Source: Gryllotalpicola protaetiae (GTDB lineage: Bacteria > Actinomycetota > Actinomycetes > Actinomycetales > Microbacteriaceae). From it: a DNA stretch of 64,000 nucleotides. The notes under the pieces were generated by a model. The model was not told where the DNA came from. It did not search any database and saw only the letters and a program-made list of their open reading frames with translations. A program made the position numbers and the translations under genes. Below are positions 33,772-41,343 of the stretch, piece after piece (position 1 is the stretch's first letter; the number at the start of each line of letters is the position of its first letter). The DNA lies in contig NZ_CP032624.1 in the NCBI RefSeq assembly GCF_003627055.1, positions 682,001 to 746,000 on the forward strand. Direction: 5' to 3'.

Positions 33772-34260
33772 GTGGCCGCCGACGTCGTCATCCGACGCGC
33801 TCGCGACGACGAGATCGAGCGCACGGTACGCCTCCGCTGGCTGTGGGCCGTGGAGGTCGGCAACACCCCGGCGATGTCCGAGGCCGAGTTCAGCGCCGAT
33901 GCGGCTGCCTGGGCGCGGGCGCACAGTGAGACGCACCTGCCGCACGTCGCTGTCGCCGATGACACCGGTGGCGCCGAGATCGTCGGCATGGCGTGGCTCG
34001 CGCTGACCCCCCGCGTCGCGACGACGAACAGCCTCGACCGGTGGTCAGGCGACCTGCAATCCTGCTATGTCCTGCCGGAGCACCGCGGGAACGGCGTCGG
34101 CGGCGCGCTGGTGCAGGCGGTGCTGGCCACCGCGCGCGAGCGGGGCGCCGAGCACGTGACGGTGCACGCGTCTCCGAGGTCGGTCGAGCTGTATGTGCGA
34201 CACGGATTCCGCAGCAGCGGTCGCCTGCTGTGGGCCGATGTCGCCGTCACCGAGCGCTGA
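33772..34260 (+). CDS. GNAT-family N-acetyltransferase
   Basis: The 162-residue protein is a single GNAT domain: VVIRRARDDEIERTVRLRW at the N-terminus, SCYVLPEHRGNGVGGALVQA as the acetyl-CoA pyrophosphate loop, and HASPRSVELYVRHGFRSSG as motif B. Substrate unknown. GTG 33772 is chosen because it begins the fold and lies 11 nt after the DUF5997 stop; a longer frame reaches back inside that gene in another phase. Probably co-transcribed with DUF5997. Confidence 0.85.
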   Translation: MAADVVIRRARDDEIERTVRLRWLWAVEVGNTPAMSEAEFSADAAAWARAHSETHLPHVAVADDTGGAEIVGMAWLALTPRVATTNSLDRWSGDLQSCYVLPEHRGNGVGGALVQAVLATARERGAEHVTVHASPRSVELYVRHGFRSSGRLLWADVAVTER

Positions 34261-34334
34261 ACCTCGACGTCGTCGCCACTTTCCGCTGCCTCCCCGGCGC
34301 GGATGCCGCGCCGACCTGCGACGGTTCGCGCGGA

Positions 34335-34370
34335 GCCTCAGCCCAGCGCGAAGCCTCAGCCCAGCGCGAA
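34335..34370. repeat. 18-bp tandem duplication at the apeB 3' end
   Basis: Two perfect copies of an 18-bp unit beginning GCCTCAGCCCAGCG (34335-34352 and 34353-34370). The second copy encodes the last residues and the TGA of the aminopeptidase; the first lies just beyond, so a second in-register stop is available downstream. It looks like a recent slippage event. Confidence 0.8.
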
Positions 34371-35666
34371 GAAGGCCGCTGCTGCACCCGCGAGCGCGAC
34401 GGGATCGTTCACGTGGCACAGCTCACGCGCCGAGTGCATCGACAGCAGCGGGATGCCGACGTCGAGTGTCGCGATTCCGAGCCTGGTCGCGGTCAGCGGC
34501 CCGATGGTCGAACCGCACGGCACCCCGTTGTTCGACACGAACTCCTGATACTCGACTCCCGCGGTGTCGCAGAGCTGCGCCCAGAGCGCTGCGCCCGCAG
34601 CATCTGTCGCGTAGCGCTGGTTCGCGTTGATCTTGAGCAGCGGCCCGCCGCCTGAGAGCGGCCGGTTCACCGGGTCGTGGCGGTCGGCATAGTTCGGGTG
34701 CACCGAATGGCCCGCGTCGGCCGAGACGACCCAGCTCGCGGCATACGCTCGCAGCCGCTCGCTCACGGTCGCGCCCAGCCCCTCGGAGATACGCGTGAGG
34801 ATGTCCGACAGGAACGGCCCGGAGGCCCCCGACCGCGATTCGGAGCCGAGCTCCTCGTGATCGAACGCCGCGAGCAGCGGGATCTGAGCGCCCGCCGCCG
34901 CCCCGTCGGCCGCCGCGATCAGCGCCGTCACGCCGGCGTGCACCGAGCTGAGGTTGTCGAGGCGCCTGCTCGCGAACAGCGACCGGCCCAGCCCGAACCG
35001 CGCCGGCGCCTGCGTGTCGGCGGTGAGGATGTCGTAGCCGAGCACATCCGCCGCCCGCACCCCCGCCGCCTCGGCGAGCAGCCCGACCACGTCGGCACCG
35101 CCGAGCGGCGCGTCGGAGGCGAGCCCGAACACAGGTTGTGTGTGCCGCTGCTTGTCGAGCGTCAGCCCGTCGGCGTTCACACCACGGTCGAGGTGGATCG
35201 CCAGCTGGGGGATGCGCAGCAGGGGACCTGTGCGCACCAGATGCTCCCGCCCGTCGCGCGTCACGATGCGTCCCGCGAGCTCGAGCTCGCGGTCGAGCCA
35301 CGAGTTCAGCAGGGGCCCGCCGTAGACCTCGACGCCGGCCTGCAGCCAGCCCGATGATTCGACGGTCGGCTTCGGCTTCAGCTTGAACGCGGGCGAGTCG
35401 GTGTGCGCGCCGAGGATGTGGAACGGCGTCGTCGCCCCTGCCCCCTCGGGCACGAGCCAGGCGATGACGGCGCCGTCGCGCACGACGACGTACCGCCCGG
35501 GGGCGGCCGGCCACTCCTCCGTCTCGGCCAGCCGGGCGAAGCCCGCGTTCTCGACCCGGCGGGCGACCTCTGCCGCTGCGTGGTACGAGCTCGGCGCGGC
35601 CTCGATGAAGGCGGCGAGGTCGGCGATGAACGAGTCGACAACTGTGGTCCCGGCGGCATCCGTCAC
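34356..35666 (-). CDS. apeB: M18 family aminopeptidase
   Basis: A 436-residue zinc aminopeptidase of family M18 (aspartyl aminopeptidase type), a cytosolic enzyme removing N-terminal residues from peptides. Metal and catalytic residues are in LGAHTDSPAFKLKP, FDHEELGSESRSGA, SADAGHSVHPNYADRHDP and LLSMHSARELC. GTG 35666 overlaps the stop of the upstream gene (GTGA) with GGAGGGG before it, so translation is coupled to that gene. An 18-bp tandem duplication touches its stop codon. Confidence 0.93.
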   Translation of the reverse strand: MTDAAGTTVVDSFIADLAAFIEAAPSSYHAAAEVARRVENAGFARLAETEEWPAAPGRYVVVRDGAVIAWLVPEGAGATTPFHILGAHTDSPAFKLKPKPTVESSGWLQAGVEVYGGPLLNSWLDRELELAGRIVTRDGREHLVRTGPLLRIPQLAIHLDRGVNADGLTLDKQRHTQPVFGLASDAPLGGADVVGLLAEAAGVRAADVLGYDILTADTQAPARFGLGRSLFASRRLDNLSSVHAGVTALIAAADGAAAGAQIPLLAAFDHEELGSESRSGASGPFLSDILTRISEGLGATVSERLRAYAASWVVSADAGHSVHPNYADRHDPVNRPLSGGGPLLKINANQRYATDAAGAALWAQLCDTAGVEYQEFVSNNGVPCGSTIGPLTATRLGIATLDVGIPLLSMHSARELCHVNDPVALAGAAAAFFALG

Positions 35667-36103
35667 CCCTCCACGCTACCGGCGGCGTCGAGCAGCGCCG
35701 TGTACTCCTCGGCACCGAACCACCGCGTCCCGAAGTCGTGGCTGATCAGCTGCGCCCGAACGGGCACACCCTCGTCGGCGCACGCCCACGCGAGCCGCGC
35801 CGCCGACTGCTTGTCGGCCTCGCTGGCGATCGGGCCGCCGAACCGCTCCCACACGAAGATCACCGACTCGATCGGGGTGCCCGCGACGGCCTGCCGCAGC
35901 ATCGCGGCGATGAGCCGTGCACCGTCGTCGTCGAGCGGGTTCGGCACCTCGTCGTTCGGCATCAGCGTCGGAAGCATGACGGAGCGCTCGTCGAGGAACA
36001 TCAGCCAGAGCTGCCTGCGGCAGGCCCGGCCGATCAGCATCGCGACGCGGTCGGTCAGCTCGAGGTCGGTGAGGAGCGGGGAGTAGCGGTCGATCTCATC
36101 CAT
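35663..36103 (-). CDS. Conserved hypothetical protein, coupled to apeB
   Basis: A 146-residue soluble protein that I do not recognise. It has an N-terminal MDEIDRYSPLLTDLELTDRV, a segment MFLDERSVMLPTLMPNDEVP, and a central IESVIFVWERFGGP, giving an alternating alpha/beta pattern. No signal peptide or metal motif. ATG 36103 is preferred (CACGAT 7 nt upstream resembles the leaderless promoter); ATG 36112 is an alternative. The stop overlaps the apeB start. Confidence 0.65.
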   Translation of the reverse strand: MDEIDRYSPLLTDLELTDRVAMLIGRACRRQLWLMFLDERSVMLPTLMPNDEVPNPLDDDGARLIAAMLRQAVAGTPIESVIFVWERFGGPIASEADKQSAARLAWACADEGVPVRAQLISHDFGTRWFGAEEYTALLDAAGSVEG

Positions 36104-36161
36104 GCGCCCCATCGTGCAGGCGACCGCCGGCCCGGCATCCGCTCAACCGCTCGAAATGTGG

Positions 36162-36186
36162 ACAGGCGCACGCAACCCGCGCCTGT
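36162..36186. terminator. Hairpin terminator after citrate synthase gene
   Basis: Arms ACAGGCGC (36162-36169) and GCGCCTGT (36179-36186) with a 9-nt loop, 20 nt beyond the minus-strand citrate synthase stop. No U-tract. Confidence 0.45.
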
Positions 36187-36205
36187 GCTGAAGAAGACAC
36201 ACCGC

Positions 36206-37336
36206 TCAGGCGACCAGCTCCGGCCCCACATAGCGCGCAGACGGCCGGATGATCTTCGAGTCGCGCGCCTGCTCGATCACATGCGCCGTCCACCCGACGG
36301 TGCGCGCGACCGCGAAGGTCGGGGTGAGCATGTCGCGCGGCAGCCCGCACAGCTCCATGACGACGGCGGCGTAGAACTCGACGTTCGCGTGCAGCTCACG
36401 GCCCGGCTTGAGCTCGGCGAGCAGCCGCTCGACGGTCTCCTCGAAGAGCACCGCGAACTCGACGCGCGCTCCCCCGAAGCCGAGCGCCACCTCTTTCAGC
36501 AGCACCGAGCGCGGGTCGACCGTGCGGTACACCGCGTGCCCGAAGCCCATGATCCGATGCCCGCCGGCGAGCCGCTCGCGCACCCAGGGCTCGATGCGCT
36601 CGGCCGCGCCGACCTCGTCGAGGCTGTCGAGCGCCCGCGCGGGCGCGCCGCCGTGCAGCGGCCCCGACAGCGCGCCGAGCGCGCCCGCAAGGCATGACGC
36701 GACGTCGGCGCCGGTCGACGCGATCACGCGCGCGGTGAAGGTCGATGCGTTGAAGCCGTGATCCATCGCCGCGATCAGATAGGCGCTCAGGGCGCGCTCG
36801 CGAGCGGCATCCGGCACCTCGCCTGTGGCCTGGAACAGGTAGTTCGCGACCAGCCCGCGATCGTCGAGCACGGGCAGCGGCTCGGCGGCGCCGCGATGCA
36901 GCGCGGCGAGCACGATGGGGGCGGATGCCGCGAGCAGCACCGCGTCGGCCAACCGCCCAGCCTCGTCGAGGTCGTAGACCGGTCGCAGCCCGCGCGCGGC
37001 CGAAAGCAGCGGCCATGCCGCTTTGAGGCCGGCGAGAGGGCCGACGGATGCCTCCCCAGCGCCGTGCACGAGGGAGCCGATCACCCGCCAGAGCTCCGGC
37101 GACCGCTGCGCCTCGCGCACCCGCGCACCGAACGCCGCGAGCTCGTCGGCTGACGGCAGGCGCCCGGTCGCGAGCAGGTGCCAGGCCTCTTCGAAGCTCG
37201 CCGTGCGGGCGAGCTCGACCGCGGAGAACGGGCCGTACTGGTAGTAGCCCTCCGCCCCGTGCACGTCGCTGATCGCGGTCTCGGCGACGGCCACGCCGGC
37301 GAGACCGCGGGGAACCTCGATGAGCTTGTCGTCCAT
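36206..37336 (-). CDS. Citrate / methylcitrate synthase
   Basis: A 376-residue citrate-synthase-fold protein condensing acetyl-CoA (or propionyl-CoA) with oxaloacetate. Active-site His228 is in GPLHGGAP, His267 in GFGHAVYR and a further His193 in DHGFNASTF. The third catalytic position is Glu320 (ANVEFYAA) instead of the usual Asp; I believe NVEF is common in this actinobacterial subfamily, so it is probably active. At 376 residues it is close to the short PrpC/CitA-type group. Divergent from a second citrate-synthase-like gene with an added DNA-binding domain. Confidence 0.88.
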   Translation of the reverse strand: MDDKLIEVPRGLAGVAVAETAISDVHGAEGYYQYGPFSAVELARTASFEEAWHLLATGRLPSADELAAFGARVREAQRSPELWRVIGSLVHGAGEASVGPLAGLKAAWPLLSAARGLRPVYDLDEAGRLADAVLLAASAPIVLAALHRGAAEPLPVLDDRGLVANYLFQATGEVPDAARERALSAYLIAAMDHGFNASTFTARVIASTGADVASCLAGALGALSGPLHGGAPARALDSLDEVGAAERIEPWVRERLAGGHRIMGFGHAVYRTVDPRSVLLKEVALGFGGARVEFAVLFEETVERLLAELKPGRELHANVEFYAAVVMELCGLPRDMLTPTFAVARTVGWTAHVIEQARDSKIIRPSARYVGPELVA

Positions 37337-37388
37337 GCGATCAGTGTGCGAACGTGATCACCAGTCAGTCAATCTTGATCGGATCAAC
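37337..37388. promoter_or_regulatory. Divergent citrate synthase promoters with GATC palindromes
   Basis: The 52-bp intergenic region holds TTGATCGGATCAA (37375-37387), a 13-bp palindrome ending one base before ATG 37389, and GTGATCAC (37354-37361), 14 bp away. TTGACT on the minus strand could be a -35 for the left gene. The palindromes are candidate operators, plausibly for the HTH-citrate synthase itself. Confidence 0.5.
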
Positions 37389-38672
37389 ATGTCGATGCCA
37401 ACGACCCCCGAGCTCCCCCGCCTCACCGCCGCGCAGGCGGCGGCCCGGCTCGGGATCAAGCAGGCGACGCTCTACGCCTATGTGTCGCGCGGTCTGCTCG
37501 GCCGCGAGCGCACGGTGGCCGGCTCGACCTTCGATCCGCTCGAGGTCGAAGGATTCGCCCGGGCGCGCCGCCGCGACTCCGCGGCCGGCCCGACCGAGAC
37601 GCGCACACCGACGACCGGCGGCGCGGCCGGCTCGCCGCTTATGGTCCTCGACACCGACATCGCCCAGATCGCCGACGACGAGCTCTTCTACCGCGGGCGG
37701 CCCGTCGCGGAGCTCATCGACCGCCCACTCGGCGAAGTGGCCGCGTGGCTGTGGCACGCGCCGGGCGACGCCGCAGAGTCGGGCGCCGCACTGCTCGACT
37801 CCGCCGCGGTCGCCACGGCACGCTCCCTCGTCGCGGCGCTGCCCCGTGACTCGTCGCTGCTCGATCGCATCCAGACGACGGTGACGGGCCTCGCCGCCGT
37901 CGACCCGCTGCGCTATAACGCGAGCGCGGACGGACTGCGACGCACGGGGGCGCTGCTGCTCGCGGGCATCCCCCGCGCCCTCTCGCCCGTCGCCGCACCG
38001 CACCCCGCCTCGACGGCCGAGCTGCTGTGGCCGGCGCTCACCGAGCGGGCGCCGACGGCGGCAGGCATCCGCGCACTCGGTGCCGCCCTGATGCTGCTGA
38101 TCGACCATGACCTCGCCGTCTCGACCCTCGCCGCACGGGTCGCGGCCTCGGCGCGCGCGTCGGGCTACGCGGTCGTGACGGCGGCGCTCGGCGCGTTCGA
38201 CTCGCCGCTGCACGGCAACGCGAGCCGCGCCGCCGCCGCGATGCTCGCCGCCGTCGTCGCAGGCGCAACGCCGGGGAGCGCGCTCGGTGCGGCGATCCGC
38301 GACAGCGGCGGCGTGCCGGGTTTCGGGCAGGGCATGTACGACGGTGCGGATGCCAGGGCGCTCACGCTTCTGCCCCTGATCGCCGCGATCGACGGCAGTG
38401 CGCCGACCCTCGCGGCGCTCGACGCCGTCGCCGCCGAGGTCGAGCGCCGCGCCGGCCGCCTGTTCCCCAACATCGACCTCGCGCTCGCCGCGCTCGCACT
38501 CGCAACCGGGATGCGCCCCGACGCGGGCGCCGCGATCTTCGCCGTGGGCCGCCTGGTCGGCTGGGTCGCGCACGCCCTCGACGAGTACGAGCAACGGCCG
38601 ATGCGTCTGCGACCGCGCGGCCACTACATCGGGCCTCGGCCTCGGGGTCTGGACCGCGGCATCCGGCCATAG
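37389..38672 (+). CDS. Citrate-synthase-like protein with N-terminal HTH
   Basis: A 427-residue fusion. Residues ~10-60 are a MerR/excisionase-type HTH (RLTAAQAAARLGIKQATLYA, then GLLGRERTVAGSTFDPLEVEG), a basic Thr-rich linker follows, and ~80-420 are a citrate synthase fold. Active-site conservation is partial: His275 (SPLHGNAS) and Asp363 (NIDLALAA) are kept, but the second His (GFGHxxY) is Gln314 in GFGQGMYDG. It may be a metabolite-sensing regulator that kept ligand binding, or a weak enzyme. ATG 37389 follows a 13-bp palindrome immediately; ATG 37395 is also possible. Confidence 0.8.
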   Translation: MSMPTTPELPRLTAAQAAARLGIKQATLYAYVSRGLLGRERTVAGSTFDPLEVEGFARARRRDSAAGPTETRTPTTGGAAGSPLMVLDTDIAQIADDELFYRGRPVAELIDRPLGEVAAWLWHAPGDAAESGAALLDSAAVATARSLVAALPRDSSLLDRIQTTVTGLAAVDPLRYNASADGLRRTGALLLAGIPRALSPVAAPHPASTAELLWPALTERAPTAAGIRALGAALMLLIDHDLAVSTLAARVAASARASGYAVVTAALGAFDSPLHGNASRAAAAMLAAVVAGATPGSALGAAIRDSGGVPGFGQGMYDGADARALTLLPLIAAIDGSAPTLAALDAVAAEVERRAGRLFPNIDLALAALALATGMRPDAGAAIFAVGRLVGWVAHALDEYEQRPMRLRPRGHYIGPRPRGLDRGIRP

Positions 38673-38732
38673 CACCCGACGCTCCATCGGTGCGCAACCG
38701 AGTCGTCACCGCGCTGGCGTAGGGTGGCGCGC

Positions 38733-39065
38733 ATGACCGGCAGCGAAGATCTCGAGATGCGGCGCCGTGAGGCGCGCGACGAGCTCTCGGCCATCATCGA
38801 GCTCAAGTGCCGCCTGGGCGACGACCCGTGGGAGTTCCTGCCCGACCTGCCGAGCGTCGACGAGCAGGTCGTGCTGACGCTGCGCCTCGAGCGCATCGAA
38901 GACGCCGGCCTCGAAGCCGAGCGGGCCCGTGCCTATCACCCGACTGCGCCTCACGAGGCGGCTGAGCGCTTCGAATACGGAGTGCTGCGCGGCATCGCAC
39001 TCGACCACCCCGGGCTGACCCGCGCGGTGTGGGGATTGCTCGGCCGACTGCACGACGCGGCGTAG
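38733..39065 (+). CDS. Conserved hypothetical protein
   Basis: A 110-residue acidic, mostly helical protein (LEMRRREARDELSAIIELK, then DDPWEFLPDLPSVDEQVVL). I do not recognise a family. No membrane segment or Cys. ATG 38733 is chosen because TAGGGT ends 7 nt before it, matching the local leaderless promoter style. It lies alone between the HTH-citrate synthase and the polyphosphate kinase genes. Confidence 0.6.
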   Translation: MTGSEDLEMRRREARDELSAIIELKCRLGDDPWEFLPDLPSVDEQVVLTLRLERIEDAGLEAERARAYHPTAPHEAAERFEYGVLRGIALDHPGLTRAVWGLLGRLHDAA

Positions 39066-39104
39066 CGCGCGACACACGCCCCATCGCCGCAATAGAGTCG
39101 CCCC

Positions 39105-39953
39105 ATGCACAAGGCATGGAAGGTGGACCCGTCGGTCTCGCTCAAGGCAGGCTCGGGCTTCAAGCTCGCCGACGTCGACCCGTCGTCGACGCCCGGCTTC
39201 AAGGGCGACAAGCAGACCGGCGCAGACGTGCTCGCGGCGGGCGCCGCCCAGCTCACCGCGTTGCAGCAGCGGCTTTACGCGCGCGGGGTCGAAGGCGACG
39301 AGCGGCGCGTCCTGCTGATCCTGCAGGGCATGGACACCTCGGGGAAGGACGGGACCGTGCGGCACGTCGTCGGCACGACCCACCCGGAGGGCATCGCGCT
39401 CAAGTCCTTCAAGGCGCCCACCCCGTGGGAGCGCCGCCACGACTTCCTCTGGCGCGTCGCGCGCCAGGTGCCGGCGCCCGGCATGATCGGCGTGTTCAAC
39501 CGCTCGCACTACGAGGACGTGCTGATCCAGCGCGTGCACCAGATGGCGCCCGCCGCGGAGATCGAGCGCCGCTATGGAGCGATCAACGAGTTCGAGGCGG
39601 GCCTCGTCGATCGCGGCATCACCGTGCTCAAGGTGATGCTGCACATCTCGCCGGAGGAGCAGAAGCTGCGCCTGCAGGAGCGCCTCGACCGGCCCGACAA
39701 GTTCTGGAAGTACAACCCCAGCGACGTCACCGAGCGCGGCTTCTGGAACGAGTACCAGGAGTCGTACCAGATCGCGATCACGCGCACCTCGACCGAGGCG
39801 GCCCCCTGGTACGTCGTTCCGGCCGACAGGAAGTGGTTCGCGCGCATCGCGGTGCAGCGCCTGCTCGACGGCGTGCTCGAGGGCTTCGACCTGAAGTGGC
39901 CGCTGCCGAGCTTCGACCTCGCCACCGAGAGGAAGCGACTCAAGAAGTCATAG
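39105..39953 (+). CDS. ppk2: Polyphosphate kinase 2 family protein
   Basis: A 282-residue PPK2-family phosphotransferase moving phosphate between polyphosphate and nucleotides. The Walker A loop is LQGMDTSGKDGTV (Lys81), the lid arginines lie in APTPWERRHDFLWR, and Walker B-like VFNRSHYEDVL is at ~130-140, with the KYNPSDVTERGFW segment typical of the short single-domain class. Direction (NDP/NMP phosphorylation from polyP versus polyP synthesis) is not decidable here. The gene is leaderless (TAGAGT, 6 nt). A Ppx-type exopolyphosphatase is encoded 3.6 kb downstream. Confidence 0.92.
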   Translation: MHKAWKVDPSVSLKAGSGFKLADVDPSSTPGFKGDKQTGADVLAAGAAQLTALQQRLYARGVEGDERRVLLILQGMDTSGKDGTVRHVVGTTHPEGIALKSFKAPTPWERRHDFLWRVARQVPAPGMIGVFNRSHYEDVLIQRVHQMAPAAEIERRYGAINEFEAGLVDRGITVLKVMLHISPEEQKLRLQERLDRPDKFWKYNPSDVTERGFWNEYQESYQIAITRTSTEAAPWYVVPADRKWFARIAVQRLLDGVLEGFDLKWPLPSFDLATERKRLKKS

Positions 39954-40003
39954 GGCTTCATCGGGATTTCGCCACGGGACCGGCCGCGCGGCATCCTGAA
40001 TCC

Positions 40004-41188
40004 ATGACGTTCGAGCCCGCACTGCCGCTGCCTGAACTGCGCCGTACACGGTCGAGCATCAAATGGCGCCGGTTCCCCGAGGACGTGCTGCCGCTCTTCG
40101 TCGCCGAGATGGACTGGGGCATCGCGCCCGAGATCGCGGCGGTGCTGGCGGATGCTTTGGCGAAGGGCGACACCGGCTACCTCGACAACCCCGGCCCGCT
40201 CGCCCCCGCCTTCGCCGACTTCGCGCTTGCCTCGTGGGGCTGGCGCGTGCGGCCGGAATGGGTGCATCTCGCCACCGACGTCACCGTCGGGATCGTCGAG
40301 GCGCTGCGCCTCGAGGCGCCCGCGGTCGGCGGTCGCGTCGTCATCACGCCGCCCGTCTACAACCCGTTCTTCGAGATGGTGGGCGAGACGAACTCGGAGG
40401 TCATCGAGGTGCCGCTCGTCGAGGCATCCGACTGGTCGCTCGATCTCGCCGGGCTCGAGGCCGCATTCCGCGCCGGCGTCGACGCGATGATCCTGTGCCA
40501 CCCGCACAACCCGACCGGTCGCGTGCACTCGCGCGACGCGCTTGCCGCGCTCGCCCGCCTGGCCGCCGCTCACGACGTGCTCATCGTGAGCGATGAGGTG
40601 CACGCACCGCTCGCGCACCCCGGCACCGAGTTCGTGCCGTTCGCCGTGGTCGCCGCAGAGGTCGGTGCCCGCAGCGTCACCGTGACGAGCGCGAGCAAGG
40701 GGTGGAACCTCGCCGGAGTGAAGTGCGCGGTCGTCGTCGCCGGCGACGAGCGCACGGCGGCGCAGCTGCAGGGCCTGCCGGAGGAGCTCGCGGCCCGCAC
40801 CAGCATCCTCGGCCTGCACGCCAACATCGCGGCGTTCGCGAACCCGTACTGGCGGGACGCCGCTGTGAGCCAGATCGTCGCGAACGTGGGGCTGCTCGAG
40901 GCCGAGCTCGCCGCCCGCGCGCCGTCGGTGAGGCTCGTGGCGCCCGACGCCGGCTACCTCGTCTGGCTGGACTTCCGCGAGACCGGGCTCGGCGACGACC
41001 CCGCTGCGGTGCTCCGCGAGGTGGGCCGGGTCGCCTTCAACTCCGGACCGTCGTTCGGGGCGATCGGCCGCGGCTTCGTGCGCGCGAACCTCGCCTGCGA
41101 CCCGTCGACCGTCGTCGAGGCGGTCTCGCGCATCGCCCGCACGCTCGCACTCGTCGCCGACACGTCAGCTGCGGTTCCGACGCGCTGA
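40004..41188 (+). CDS. patB: PLP aminotransferase class I (MalY/PatB-type C-S lyase)
   Basis: The 394-residue fold-type I enzyme resembles MalY/PatB cystathionine beta-lyases, which cleave C-S bonds to give pyruvate, ammonia and a thiol. Family features: SIKWRRFPEDVLPLFVAEMD at the N-terminus, PPVYNPFF, LCHPHNPTGRV, VSDEVHAPLAHPG and the PLP lysine Lys232 in SASKGWNLAG. ATG 40004 follows CATCCT by 6 nt, a near-match to the leaderless promoter. It is convergent with an O-acetylhomoserine sulfhydrylase-type gene, so the two sulfur amino-acid enzymes are adjacent but separately transcribed. Confidence 0.88.
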   Translation: MTFEPALPLPELRRTRSSIKWRRFPEDVLPLFVAEMDWGIAPEIAAVLADALAKGDTGYLDNPGPLAPAFADFALASWGWRVRPEWVHLATDVTVGIVEALRLEAPAVGGRVVITPPVYNPFFEMVGETNSEVIEVPLVEASDWSLDLAGLEAAFRAGVDAMILCHPHNPTGRVHSRDALAALARLAAAHDVLIVSDEVHAPLAHPGTEFVPFAVVAAEVGARSVTVTSASKGWNLAGVKCAVVVAGDERTAAQLQGLPEELAARTSILGLHANIAAFANPYWRDAAVSQIVANVGLLEAELAARAPSVRLVAPDAGYLVWLDFRETGLGDDPAAVLREVGRVAFNSGPSFGAIGRGFVRANLACDPSTVVEAVSRIARTLALVADTSAAVPTR

Positions 41189-41200
41189 GCGCCGCACCCC

Positions 41201-41326
41201 GGTCGTCACAAAGTCGTCGAAACGCGATGTGACGCGTGACTTATCGACGACCAGCCACCTGACTCGTCGACCGGTCGTCGAAAAGTCAGCCGCTCGTCGC
41301 TCGAAAGACGACTTTTTGACGACCGG
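41201..41326. repeat. Double-hairpin repeat module, copy 2
   Basis: The same layout as at 28882-29007: a 52-bp imperfect hairpin with ends GGTCGTCA.../...CGACGACC (41201-41252), an 18-bp spacer, then a 56-bp hairpin with 17-bp arms CCGGTCGTCGAAAAGTC and GACTTTTTGACGACCGG (41271-41326). Again it lies between convergent genes. Spacer and loop sequences differ from copy 1, whereas arm ends and all lengths are kept. Confidence 0.8.
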
Positions 41327-41343
41327 ACGTCGGGCGTTGCGTG

